43,722 nucleotides of DNA from Chloroflexota bacterium. Lineage in GTDB: Bacteria > Chloroflexota > Limnocylindria > QHBO01. Made by a program: the position numbers and the translations under genes. Shown piece after piece: positions 1-6,930 of this stretch; positions within the stretch are counted from its first letter, which is position 1; the number at the start of each line of letters is the position of its first letter. The DNA lies in contig JACDEL010000016.1 of NCBI GenBank assembly GCA_013816405.1, positions 1 through 43,722 on the forward strand, read 5' to 3'. Below the pieces are notes generated by a model. It did no database searches. It had not been told where the DNA came from and worked only from the letters and a program-made list of their open reading frames with translations.

Positions 1-1
1 G

Positions 2-115
2 CAGGACGATCAATTTATCGACTTGCGCGGCGTTTGCACTGGCACAGCACAAGACCCAGGTGAGCCGGAGCAAGGGGAGTGGCCCCAAATCGCTGGTCTG
101 AGGGACCCGGAATAG
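2..115 (+). CDS. possible C-terminal end of an upstream gene (partial)
   Basis: One frame is open from the window edge and ends at a TAG at 113-115, giving 37 residues rich in D, E, Q and G. No start is visible inside the window. It may be the tail of a gene beginning upstream or a chance open frame. No family is recognised. About 70 bases without a feature separate it from the next gene. Confidence 0.2.
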   Translation, partial: QDDQFIDLRGVCTGTAQDPGEPEQGEWPQIAGLRDPE

Positions 116-184
116 CCGATCCGTATCCGCAATCCGCGTCCGGGGAATCAGGGTTTCCGAGAGCGAAACGTCGGAGGTGACACC

Positions 185-460
185 GTGGCGACTACATTCA
201 CTCTTCCCAGGCACCTGTTCACCGGCGAGTCGCGCCAGCAGCTCATCGACGGGCTGGAGGAGGTCACCGGCCTCTCGTGCCCGCTCACGCTGCACTACGC
301 GCTCGGCGACGAGGATCGCCGCTGGGACGAACTCGTGAACCGCGCTGTTCAGCGCGTGCTGCCCGAAGTAGCGGCCCTGCTCGACGCCGCCGCGGCTGAG
401 TGGGAGCGGGCACCGATCGAGATCGAGTGGCGTCGAGTGGCGAAGGCCGTTCCCGCGTGA
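185..460 (+). CDS. small hypothetical protein (91 aa)
   Basis: Starts at GTG 185 behind a strong Shine-Dalgarno GGAGGTGA (173-180). The product is acidic and soluble with no signal peptide or membrane segment. It has an N-terminal phrase FTLPRHLFTGESRQQLIDGL, a W-containing centre (RRWDELVNRAVQRVLPEV) and an Ala-rich helix (about residues 60-75). I do not recognise the family. A second short ORF begins 7 bases after its stop, so the two are probably co-transcribed. The ribosome site and typical codon use support a real gene; function is unknown. Confidence 0.6.
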   Translation: MATTFTLPRHLFTGESRQQLIDGLEEVTGLSCPLTLHYALGDEDRRWDELVNRAVQRVLPEVAALLDAAAAEWERAPIEIEWRRVAKAVPA

Positions 461-467
461 CCGGCTG

Positions 468-635
468 ATGGTTCGGGGCGGCCTGAGCTTTACGATCGAC
501 CTTGAAGCGGAACGAGCTGCCAAGGACGCCCGCCTCCAGCAGCGGCCGCAGCTCACGCGCCGCGACCGTGTCGAACAGGCGGCCGAAGTTACCGGCGCGA
601 AGAGCTTGAGCGGCGACGGCCGTGGCGATCGGTAG
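468..635 (+). CDS. 55-aa small protein with SGDGRGDR tail
   Basis: ATG at 468, seven bases after the preceding gene's stop, runs to TAG at 633. The product is a short charged protein that begins with MVRGGLSFTIDLEAER and ends AKSLSGDGRGDR. The same ending (AKSSSGDGRGDR) closes an otherwise unrelated 37-aa ORF at 12898-13011, and the nucleotide similarity runs on past the stop codon. The tail may therefore have been donated by a dispersed repeat. Function unknown. The shine-dalgarno is weak, so translational coupling to the upstream gene is the likeliest way it is read. Confidence 0.4.
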   Translation: MVRGGLSFTIDLEAERAAKDARLQQRPQLTRRDRVEQAAEVTGAKSLSGDGRGDR

Positions 636-650
636 CGTGCAGGCGACCCC
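624..650 (+). repeat. 27-bp dispersed repeat, copy 1
   Basis: Begins GGCGATCGGTAGCG and ends GCAGGCGACCCC. Close copies lie at 1723-1749 and 2263-2289, with weaker ones near 13000-13024 and 14631-14657. It overlaps the stop codon of the 55-aa ORF. All copies sit at or just after the end of a small gene. Confidence 0.6.
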
Positions 651-824
651 GACCTAAGCGGTAGCGTCGGGTGAAGGTGGCCGGCTGTCTAGTGCTAACG
701 CCTCATTACGACCGCTTTGACGTGGTGGGTTCGAGGCGCGAGACTTCATACGTCCGGAACGCTCCAGCGGGGATTCGACATTTCGACCAACGGATTCGCG
801 AGAGGCTGCGAAGGGAGACGCAAG

Positions 825-1718
825 ATGAAGACACGGGCCCACGGTGCGCGGTTGCCCCTTTCGGTGAGCATCGCAATCACACTCACAGTCGGCATCCTTG
901 CCGTCGCGCCGCTGGCCTATGCGGCTGGCCCATCCCCGGTCGGGCTTGGCACCGCCGCGCCGTTCGCGGTCCTGGCCGGCACGCCGGCGGTCACCAACAC
1001 CGGGGCGACCAAGATCACCGGCAACCTGGGCATCTCCCCGGCGAGTGCCGTGACCGGATTCCCACCCGGAACGGTTAGTGGAGCCATCCACAAGGCTGAT
1101 GCGGTCGCGCTGCGGGCCCAGACCGACCTGACCACCGCATACACCGACGCCGCGGGGCGACCGGTGACGGCCACCCACGGCACGCTCGGTGGGTTGACCC
1201 TCGTCGCCGGCGTCTACAACGCCGGGGGCGTCGTTCTGGATCTGACCGGCACCCTCACGCTCGATGGCCAGAACGACCCGAATTCGGTCTGGATCTTCCA
1301 AGCCACCTCGTCGCTCACCACCGCGTCATCCAGTACCGTGAAGCTCATTAACGGCGCGAGCCCGTGCAACGTCTTCTGGCAGATCACCAGCTCGGCAGCG
1401 CTCGGATCGGGGTCCACGTTCGTCGGCACGATCATGGCGCTGACCTCCATCACCATGGCCAACGGCGTCACGGTGAACGGTCGCGCATTGGCCCGCAACG
1501 GCGAGGTGACCTTGGCCAACGACACGATCAACAACAGCTGCTCGGCTTCGAGCGCCGCCTCGCCAACCCCTGCCAGCAGCGGGGTGCCGAATGCGGCTAT
1601 GGGTGGTGCTCCTCGGCAGGGCGGAAGTTCTCCTTGGCTCCTCGTGCTGGTCGCCTTGGTCGTCGGCTGCCTGGCGTTGGGCTTCGGTGCCCGAGGGTAC
1701 CAAGGCCGCAGGCAGTAG
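825..1718 (+). CDS. DUF3494 ice-binding-like secreted protein, C-terminal membrane anchor
   Basis: I choose ATG 825 because AAGGGAG lies at 811-817 and a signal peptide follows at once (positive residues, hydrophobic stretch, AYA-A near residue 33). The mature part has the hallmarks of the DUF3494 (ice-binding-like adhesin) fold: LGTAAPFAVLAG near its start, a central GVYNAGGVVLDLTGTLTLDG, NSVWIFQATSSLTT, and CNVFWQITSSAALGSGSTF. A Ser/Pro/Ala-rich linker and a hydrophobic segment (about residues 268-290) ending in RRQ then anchor it in the membrane or wall. Family members bind ice or act as surface adhesins. The function here is inferred from the fold; confidence in the family is high. It stands alone between small genes. 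Confidence 0.85.
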   Translation: MKTRAHGARLPLSVSIAITLTVGILAVAPLAYAAGPSPVGLGTAAPFAVLAGTPAVTNTGATKITGNLGISPASAVTGFPPGTVSGAIHKADAVALRAQTDLTTAYTDAAGRPVTATHGTLGGLTLVAGVYNAGGVVLDLTGTLTLDGQNDPNSVWIFQATSSLTTASSSTVKLINGASPCNVFWQITSSAALGSGSTFVGTIMALTSITMANGVTVNGRALARNGEVTLANDTINNSCSASSAASPTPASSGVPNAAMGGAPRQGGSSPWLLVLVALVVGCLALGFGARGYQGRRQ

Positions 1719-1722
1719 GCGA

Positions 1723-1749
1723 GGCGATCGGTAGCGGGCAGGCGACCCG
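1723..1749 (+). repeat. 27-bp dispersed repeat, copy 2
   Basis: Begins GGCGATCGGTAGCG, five bases after the stop of the DUF3494 gene. It differs from copy 1 at two positions. The promoter of the next lipoprotein gene follows it immediately. Confidence 0.6.
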
Positions 1750-1752
1750 GCC

Positions 1753-1764
1753 TACACTTCGACG
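1753..1764 (+). promoter_or_regulatory. leaderless -10 box
   Basis: TACACT at 1753-1758 stands six bases before GTG 1765, the same geometry as several other starts in this window. It decides the start of the frameshifted lipoprotein gene. Confidence 0.4.
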
Positions 1765-2233
1765 GTGCGCCGATCTCATCCTGACGGCGACCTTCGCGCT
1801 CGCACTCGGCGCTTGCGCGACTCCTACCAACACGCCTTCCACGGGCGGCTCTGCCGCCACCTGGCCCGTCGCGCCCGAGTTGCTGCTGCCCGCCACCTCG
1901 CAGATCCCCGCCGTGTTCGGGCGGGCGACCTGGGCGCTCGACCCTGCCTCAGCAGCTCCGACGGCCGGATCGACCGAACTGCGCATCCTCGTCTGGGAGA
2001 TCGAATGTTCGAGCGGCTCACCCGCCACCGGTCGCATGTCGGCCCCGGTGATCGAGTACACGCCTCAGACCGTGACCATCACGATTGGGGTCCGCGGACT
2101 GGGCGGGATTCAAGCGTGTCCTCTACCTCGTGGCACGCCCGCCATCGTGCGACTGCCACAGCCGCTTGGCGACCGACCCCTCCTGGATGGAGGACACGAG
2201 CCGCCGATCCCGCCGACGCCTGCTCTCCTTTGA
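1765..2233 (+). pseudogene. lipoprotein gene with a frameshift just after its start
   Basis: The frame that ends at TGA 2231-2233 encodes a lipoprotein: hydrophobic LILTATFALALGAC (lipobox LGAC), then a Thr/Ser/Pro linker and a C-terminal domain with RILVWEIECSSG, YTPQTVTITIGVRGLG and two further Cys. No ATG, GTG or TTG opens this frame near the signal peptide. The GTG at 1765, placed six bases after TACACT, is off by one frame; removing one base within GTGCGCC restores MR-DLILTATF. Either a real frameshift or a sequencing indel explains it. If real, the lipoprotein is not made. Family unknown. Confidence 0.45.
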
Positions 2234-2262
2234 ACGGTGGGCTAGACCCCACCGGCGACCGC

Positions 2263-2289
2263 GGCGATCGGTTACCGGGCAAGCGACCC
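2263..2289 (+). repeat. 27-bp dispersed repeat, copy 3
   Basis: Begins GGCGATCGGTTACCGGGC, 29 bases after the lipoprotein frame's stop. It runs directly into the 42-bp repeat at 2285-2326. Confidence 0.5.
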
Positions 2290-2326
2290 AGCCCCGGCCC
2301 CTAGTGCGCTAATCAGACTCTCCCAC
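2285..2326 (+). repeat. about 40-bp direct repeat, copy 1
   Basis: Core CTAGTGCGCTAATC then GACTCTCCCACA is shared with 2608-2645 (CTAGTGGGCTAATC...GACTCTCCCACA). It lies between two small genes; a role as a gene-end or recombination site is unproven. Confidence 0.55.
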
Positions 2327-2387
2327 ACGCCGCATTCCTGACCCCCGAGGTCTTGTGGCACATCGCGCGGAGTGGCACGATCGACGC

Positions 2388-2600
2388 ATGCGGTCCCCAC
2401 CACGTCAGGATCAACTGGCCGGCCACTGCAGGCTGGTCGACGGGATTGAGCACTTGTTCCTCAACGGCGAGGCCGGTCCCGCCCCGGTGCGCGGTGCGGC
2501 CTACAACCTGGCCGAGCTGATACCGCCTCACGGCAACAAGGAGGCTTGCGGGGCCTGCCAAGCCTACTTCTACGAGTTCTACTTGCCCCAGATTGGCTGA
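2388..2600 (+). CDS. possible small hypothetical protein (70 aa)
   Basis: An open frame with ATG at 2388 (a GTG at 2355 is an alternative) ends at TGA 2598. The product has a C-terminal NKEACGACQAYFYEFYLPQ with a CxxC, and no signal peptide. No convincing ribosome site is seen and no family is recognised. The ORF lies exactly between the two copies of the 40-bp repeat. The amino-acid pattern looks protein-like, but support is weak. Confidence 0.3.
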   Translation: MRSPPRQDQLAGHCRLVDGIEHLFLNGEAGPAPVRGAAYNLAELIPPHGNKEACGACQAYFYEFYLPQIG

Positions 2601-2607
2601 GCCGTTC

Positions 2608-2645
2608 GACCCCAGGCCCTAGTGGGCTAATCCGACTCTCCCACA
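2608..2645 (+). repeat. about 40-bp direct repeat, copy 2
   Basis: Matches 2285-2326 apart from a 3-base gap and a few substitutions. It ends about ten bases before the stop codon of the minus-strand lipoprotein gene that follows. Confidence 0.55.
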
Positions 2646-2656
2646 TCGCGGGCTCA

Positions 2657-3007
2657 TTACCCCGGCGGCAGAATGAGCCGCGGGCTATCGTCGTTGCCGA
2701 CTACGCAGCCGCCTTCGATTGTGTCGCCTGCCCGATAGACCATCTTTCCGGACGCGTCGAGCACGGCAAGATCGGGGTCGAAGCGCGCGCTATAGCCCTG
2801 TGGCCAAACGATCTCCTGTCGTCCACCGTTTGCGATAGCCAGCCATGCTACCCGAGGATCGGTAGGACTTCCCGCCAGCGTCCCACCGAGGTGGACGCCC
2901 CCGCAAACCTGGATGTCTGAATCGAGCGTCGGGAGCGAGGGACTGGGCGTCGCGCCACACGCTGCGAGCAAGACTGCGACGCTCCCGACGAGTAGTCCAC
3001 GCTTCAT
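2657..3007 (-). CDS. small lipoprotein (116 aa)
   Basis: I choose the ATG at 3007 because GGGAG lies 8 bases upstream and a lipoprotein signal begins there: MKRG, a hydrophobic run, and lipobox LLAAC with Cys at residue 17. The mature domain of about 100 residues contains VCGGVHLGGTLAG, VAWLAIANGGRQEIVWPQGY and FDPDLAVLDASGKMVYRAGD. That pattern suits a small extracellular beta-sandwich such as the BsuPI or DUF4232 type. The export signal is clear; the ligand or role is unknown. Confidence 0.7.
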   Translation of the reverse strand: MKRGLLVGSVAVLLAACGATPSPSLPTLDSDIQVCGGVHLGGTLAGSPTDPRVAWLAIANGGRQEIVWPQGYSARFDPDLAVLDASGKMVYRAGDTIEGGCVVGNDDSPRLILPPG

Positions 3008-3056
3008 CACTACGGCTCCCGCGGACGGTTCACCGCTAACTGTTGTGCAGGGCTGA

Positions 3057-3254
3057 CGGATTAGCAACACTGGCAAGTGGCCGGGGCGGGACCTGGAGTG
3101 CCTCCGCAAGTGGGTAGAGGCGGAGCGCGCCATCAACCGAAACCCCAACGTCGGCGAATGGTGGCAGTGGTTGTACGAGCGGCTCGAAGCTGATCCCGAT
3201 CCCGGGAAGCCGCAGGCTGCGTACATCGCCTACCGAGGGAAGCGGGGTCGGTAG
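3057..3254 (+). pseudogene. start-less coding fragment (65 codons)
   Basis: From the codon after a TGA at 3054 to TAG 3252 the frame is open and strongly protein-like: GRDLECLRKWVEAERAIN, GEWWQWLYERLEADPDPG, then YIAYRGKRGR. There is no start codon in it. The Trp-rich composition and the absence of a start suggest the C-terminal remnant of a decayed gene. No family is recognised. Confidence 0.35.
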
Positions 3255-3334
3255 GCGGTTGCTCGCATCGAGCGGGCGATCCGTTGACGATGCGGTGTGA
3301 GTCGGGGCGAGAGTGAAGGCCGCGGAGTGCGTGT

Positions 3335-3835
3335 CTAGAACTTCAGTCCGTGCCGCTCGACGATCGGGAAGGTGCGCTCGAAGTCGACCTGCGCGCCATA
3401 GCGGGCCGCGAGGGTCGCCATCGTCTCGGGGTCGAGCGCGTCGCCGAGCGCGCCGAGTTCGCGGAACAGCTCGTCGAGGCCGGCCGGCGAGATGATCTCG
3501 AGGACGCGTGCGGGTTCGTCGCCGGCGTTCCAGAAGGTGTGCCACTGGCCGCGCGGCTTGAAGATCAGGTGTCCCGCTTCGGCCACGAGCTCGTCCTCAC
3601 CGAGCAGTGCACCGACACGGCCCGCGAGCACGTAGCTGTACTCGTCCTCGCGCGTGTGGATGTGGAGTGGCGCGGCGAGGGCCCGCGGCGCCATGAGGTG
3701 TTCGACGAGCGCGAAGCCGCCACCCGAGTCGCCGCGACCGACCATGAACCGATCGCGCACACCGTCGGGCGCCCCCATGATGTCGCCGTCGTTCGGGCCG
3801 AGGACTCGCGCGGCCGTCGTACCTGTCTCGTTCAT
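3335..3835 (-). CDS. cupin-domain protein
   Basis: ATG 3835 (MNETGTTAARVLGPNDG) is chosen because it follows the upstream gene's stop by 5 bases; the longer frame has no supporting site. The 166-aa product carries a cupin barrel: LHIHTREDEYSYVLAGRVG is cupin motif 1 (metal ligands His, His, Glu) and GHLIFKPRGQWHTFWNAG holds motif 2 with its His. Single-domain cupins of this type bind metal and act as small-molecule oxygenases, isomerases or binding proteins, so no substrate can be named. It is the second gene of an operon with a SnoaL-like gene, and both are divergent from a LuxR-type regulator. Confidence 0.8.
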   Translation of the reverse strand: MNETGTTAARVLGPNDGDIMGAPDGVRDRFMVGRGDSGGGFALVEHLMAPRALAAPLHIHTREDEYSYVLAGRVGALLGEDELVAEAGHLIFKPRGQWHTFWNAGDEPARVLEIISPAGLDELFRELGALGDALDPETMATLAARYGAQVDFERTFPIVERHGLKF

Positions 3836-3840
3836 CGTCG

Positions 3841-4188
3841 CTACTTCATCGCTTCCAGTCGCCCAGGTTCGATCAATGCGATCGCGAAGCGCCATGCGCC
3901 ATCCGGGCCGCGCCGCACCACGTTGATCCCCCCGCCGAGGCTAAGGGCCGTATCTCCGGCCTGCAGCACGCGCCGCGGCTCGGCAAGGTAGGTACGCTCG
4001 TGATCCCACATCGCCGTGGCAGCCCGTTCGATGTCCGCCCTCCCGCGCACCTCCCACAGCGCTCTGCCGGGGTCAAGCACGGCCCCATCCTCGAAGAGCA
4101 GCCCCAGCGCGGTCGTGTCACGTACGATGAAAGCGTCCTCGAGCAGACTCTCGAGCTCCTCGGGCGTCCGTGCTCCTGACTTGATCAC
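3841..4188 (-). CDS. SnoaL/NTF2-like protein (115 aa)
   Basis: GTG at 4188 is preceded by TAGTGT (minus strand, 4200-4195) at six bases, so the mRNA is probably leaderless. The sequence EELESLLEDAFIVRDTTALG...LFEDGAVLDPG...VRGRADIERAATAMW, followed by a strand-rich end, is typical of the SnoaL-like/NTF2 fold, where a cone-shaped sheet covers a pocket. Such proteins are isomerases, hydrolases or binding proteins. It is the first gene of the pair with the cupin. Its promoter region is shared with the divergent LuxR-type gene, which may control it. Confidence 0.7.
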   Translation of the reverse strand: MIKSGARTPEELESLLEDAFIVRDTTALGLLFEDGAVLDPGRALWEVRGRADIERAATAMWDHERTYLAEPRRVLQAGDTALSLGGGINVVRRGPDGAWRFAIALIEPGRLEAMK

Positions 4189-4194
4189 GGTGCC

Positions 4195-4269
4195 ACACTA
4201 CGGTCCGCTCAAGCAGCCGACCATTCCACAAAGCTGGTACTTCCGCGGGCTCGGGACCGAGCGTAGGAT
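4195..4269. promoter_or_regulatory. divergent promoter region with two leaderless -10 boxes
   Basis: ACACTA at 4195-4200 reads TAGTGT on the minus strand, six bases before GTG 4188. TAGGAT at 4264-4269 lies six bases before ATG 4276 on the plus strand. Only 87 bases separate the two starts, so a regulator bound here could affect both. Confidence 0.45.
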
Positions 4270-4275
4270 TCGGCC

Positions 4276-5493
4276 ATGGGCTGGTACGCAAAGGAGCGCG
4301 CGCAGGAGCGAATCGCGCGGCTGGCCGGGCAGGGCCTCGATCTCGTGACCTTCTGGCGCGAGTGCTCCGCGGCGATCGCCCCGGCGGTGCCGCACTACAT
4401 GGCGCCGTGCTGGTTCACGCTCGACCCGGCCTCGCTGCTCGTGACGAGCCACTTCCAGGAGGGGCTGCCGGAGATCCCCGCCGAGTGGCTGGCCCACGAA
4501 TATTTCGAGGACGACGTCAACAAGATGGCCGACGTCGCCCGCTCCGAGCGCGGCGTGGCGACGCTCCACGAGGCGACCGACGGCGACCCGCGACGGAGCC
4601 CTCGGTACGAGCGGGACATCGAGGCATACGGCGGCGACCAGGAGATGCTCGCAGGCCTGCGGACCGCGTCGGGCGAGATCTGGGGGGCGGTCGGGCTCTA
4701 TCGCGAAAAGGGTCGGCCGATGTTCGATGCCGACGACATCGACTTCATGCGCGCCGTCGCGCCGTCACTAGCGGAGGGCGCCCGGCGTGGCCTGCTCCTC
4801 GGGGACGCGACGGATCCCGATGGTCCGAACGTGCCCGGTCTCGTCGTCCTGCGGCGCGACTGGAGCGTCGAGTCGGTGACGCCGGGCACCGAGCGCTGGC
4901 TCGCCGAGCTGCCGGACGGCGACTGGGAGCGGGGCGACCTGCCCTCGTCGGTCTACGCCGTGGCCGGGCAGGCGATGCGCTCCGCCGAGGGCGCGGACGA
5001 GCCCGGAGCGATCGCGGTCGCCCGAGTCCTGTCGCGCGCGGGACGCTGGATCGTGCTCCACGGGGCCTCCCTCGTGGCCGATGGCTCCCGGCGCGTTGCG
5101 GTGATCGTCGAGGTGGCACACCCCGCACGGATCTCCGCGCTGCTCATGGCGGCCTACCAGCTCACCCACCGCGAGCAGGAGGTCACGCGGCTCGTCCTCC
5201 AGGGCAGCTCGACCGCTCAGATCGCACACGCCCTGTCCATCTCGGCCGGCACGGTCCAGCAGCACCTCAAAAACGTCTTCCAGAAGACGGGCGTCCGGAG
5301 TCGGCGCGACCTCGTCGGCAAGGTCTTCTTCGCCCACTACGAGCCGCGCGTTCGCGACAACGAGCGACGCGTGGCGCAGGGACAGCCGGTCCGGGGCGGC
5401 CCGGCTGCTGGCATGCAGGGGCGACGGCTTCGAAGCGACGGGGACGCCCTTGGGGCCACGGCGTTGGTCGACCTCGCCGCTCGTCCCCTGTAG
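4276..5493 (+). CDS. LuxR-family transcriptional regulator
   Basis: ATG 4276 follows TAGGAT by six bases. The 405-aa protein has a C-terminal LuxR helix-turn-helix at about residues 294-352 (LTHREQEVTRLVLQGSSTAQ, then ISAGTVQQHLKNVFQKTG). The N-terminal 280 residues look like a GAF/PAS-type sensory region, including GEIWGAVGLYREKGRPMFD. A tail of about 50 residues, rich in Arg and Gly, follows the HTH and is unusual, since LuxR proteins normally end soon after it. The divergent cupin/SnoaL operon is the obvious candidate target. The signal it senses is unknown. Confidence 0.85.
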   Translation: MGWYAKERAQERIARLAGQGLDLVTFWRECSAAIAPAVPHYMAPCWFTLDPASLLVTSHFQEGLPEIPAEWLAHEYFEDDVNKMADVARSERGVATLHEATDGDPRRSPRYERDIEAYGGDQEMLAGLRTASGEIWGAVGLYREKGRPMFDADDIDFMRAVAPSLAEGARRGLLLGDATDPDGPNVPGLVVLRRDWSVESVTPGTERWLAELPDGDWERGDLPSSVYAVAGQAMRSAEGADEPGAIAVARVLSRAGRWIVLHGASLVADGSRRVAVIVEVAHPARISALLMAAYQLTHREQEVTRLVLQGSSTAQIAHALSISAGTVQQHLKNVFQKTGVRSRRDLVGKVFFAHYEPRVRDNERRVAQGQPVRGGPAAGMQGRRLRSDGDALGATALVDLAARPL

Positions 5494-5501
5494 GACCGCG
5501 T

Positions 5502-5518
5502 CCGGCGTCATACGCCGG
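5502..5518. terminator. perfect 7-bp hairpin after the LuxR-type gene
   Basis: CCGGCGT-CAT-ACGCCGG begins 8 bases past the stop. No T tract follows, so intrinsic termination is uncertain. Confidence 0.35.
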
Positions 5519-5620
5519 GTGCCAGCGTCAGGTTGTAGCAGCCGATGACGTCGGGGGCGTTACCCATCCCTTCATCTACTCCCATGGACGGGTCCGCATC
5601 CGGGCAGACGACGCTCGGTG

Positions 5621-5660
5621 CACCCGTCAATCGCTCGGCGCACGCGTCAATCGCTCGGCG
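5621..5660 (+). repeat. 20-bp tandem repeat, two units
   Basis: Units CAC(C/G)CGTCAATCGCTCGGCG at 5621-5640 and 5641-5660 differ at one base. Confidence 0.8.
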
Positions 5661-5912
5661 CCACTCACGGACGATAGGGGTTCAGATAAGGGTTCAGCCG
5701 GACCATTGGGAGCCCGATTCGTGCTCAGAATCGGGGCTCTCGATGCGTGGTACCGCATACCGGATTCGCCTGCACTGATAACAGGCGTCGCATCCGTGCT
5801 CCCCTGTCTCGTGCGGGGCGGGTGGTGAGCGTGGGTCCGGCGCAGCGTGAAGGTGTACCTAGTGTGACTTCTGCCGCTGCGGGGCAGTCGCATGCCGGAT
5901 TCTGGTTGGATC

Positions 5913-5964
5913 GTCCCATGCGTCCCAAGCTGGTTCAGAAACGACTCGCTGGGACGCATGGGAC
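5913..5964. repeat. perfect 15-bp inverted repeat
   Basis: Arms GTCCCATGCGTCCCA (5913-5927) and TGGGACGCATGGGAC (5950-5964) enclose 22 bases. With one bulge the stem grows by three pairs (AGC/GCT). A further ACATGGGAC follows. A related CGTCCCAT(G/A)TGTCC occurs inside both copies of the 125-bp repeat. Confidence 0.75.
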
Positions 5965-6052
5965 ACATGGGACAGCTCGCATAAGGGCTCAGCTAGGGGT
6001 TCAGGCGACCCCCTTTCGGGGTACCCCGCGGTGGGCGTTTCAGGTCTCGGCG

Positions 6053-6177
6053 TTGGTAGCGCAGGGCGGATTCGCGCCGAGATGCGTCAGGCGTCCCATG
6101 TGTCCGTCGTTTCCCACGCTGAGCCCGGATCAGCACCGGCGACAACCGAGTCTCAAGGGGGTACGGTCGGGGTACGG
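6053..6177 (+). repeat. 125-bp direct repeat R1, left copy
   Basis: Aligns along its whole length with 8966-9089, sharing blocks such as AGGGCGGATTCGCGCC, TCCGTCGTTTCCCACG and GAGCACCGGCGACAAC-type sequence. The two copies bracket the methyltransferase, FAD-oxidoreductase and TetR genes. Confidence 0.8.
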
Positions 6178-6231
6178 TAGTCGGACCCGTCGGCTCGGAA
6201 CTAGTCCACACGTGGAGAGGAACTTCGTCGG

Positions 6232-6921
6232 TCAGGGAACTTGCGCAACCCGCTCATAGACCGCGATATGCCAGAGGCGCTGCCGGTCGCGGTGACGAAG
6301 CCGGAAGCCGGCCATGACGAGGCGATCCTCGATTAGGTCCAGGTCGTGCACGTAGCCAGGACACGGCTGGCCGCGGAGGGTGTTCCAGGCATTGTCCAAC
6401 CAATCCTCCAGCCGAGCCACGACGCCTCGCCAGCCCCGTGAGGTTGGGACGGCGAAGGCGTAGATGTGCTTCGCTGCCGGCAGCGTGTTCGCTAACAGCC
6501 CCTCCACATCCGGATAACAGCACAGGACGCGGTCAAGGATGACCCAGTCATGTGGCTCGAGGGGGACACGCGCTGCGTCACCCACCGAGAAATGTGCACG
6601 TTGCGCGAGCTGGGCTTGTTCGAACCGGCTGCGTGCCACATCGATGCTCGCGGGCGAGAGGTCCACGCCCGTGGCACGCGCTACACCGGCCCGGACCAGC
6701 AACAGCAGCAGACCGCCACGCCCACAACCGAGCTCGAGCACCGTCCTGCCCACTGCGTCGAGGGAGAGGAGCGCGTCTCTCAGACGTTGCGAGGCAGGGA
6801 CGAGGCTTGGATCCTCGCATTTCGCCAAGGGCTCGGCCACCTTGGCGTCGAAGTGTCGCGCGATCCGAGCATCGCTCGGATGGGCGCCGTCTGGCCCGTT
6901 CGGGTTGGGCTTCAGATCCAT
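6232..6921 (-). CDS. class I SAM-dependent methyltransferase
   Basis: The 229-aa product has SAM motif I VLELGCGRGGLLLLLV (about residues 61-76), the acidic end of beta-2 ATGVDLSPASIDVAR, motif II/III GDAARVPLEPHDWVILDRVL, and a typical C-terminal half. Such Rossmann enzymes transfer a methyl group from S-adenosylmethionine to a small molecule or lipid; the substrate cannot be read from sequence. Its ATG lies nine bases after the stop of the FAD oxidoreductase, so the two form an operon. The block is bracketed by direct repeats, a hint of acquisition as a unit. Confidence 0.85.
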   Translation of the reverse strand: MDLKPNPNGPDGAHPSDARIARHFDAKVAEPLAKCEDPSLVPASQRLRDALLSLDAVGRTVLELGCGRGGLLLLLVRAGVARATGVDLSPASIDVARSRFEQAQLAQRAHFSVGDAARVPLEPHDWVILDRVLCCYPDVEGLLANTLPAAKHIYAFAVPTSRGWRGVVARLEDWLDNAWNTLRGQPCPGYVHDLDLIEDRLVMAGFRLRHRDRQRLWHIAVYERVAQVP

Positions 6922-6930
6922 CGGGTTGCC

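Larger units (their letters stand above)
5494..6231. other. 740-bp gene-poor, repeat-rich region
   Basis: No convincing gene is seen on either strand. It contains a 20-bp tandem duplication (5621-5660), AGGGGTTCAG-like motifs (near 5678-5700 and 5980-6005), a hairpin GAGCCCGATTC/GAATCGGGGCTC (5710-5739), a long perfect inverted repeat (5913-5964) and one copy of a 125-bp repeat (6053-6177). Confidence 0.6.

Noticed and set aside
2285-2660. Integron attC sites around the short ORF
   Set aside because: The 40-bp repeats lack the GTTRRRY/RYYYAAC core pair and the imperfect palindrome expected of attC, and no integron integrase is present.
5710-5739. Intrinsic terminator
   Set aside because: The stem is good (GAGCCCGATTC/GAATCGGGGCTC) but no T tract follows and no gene ends nearby.
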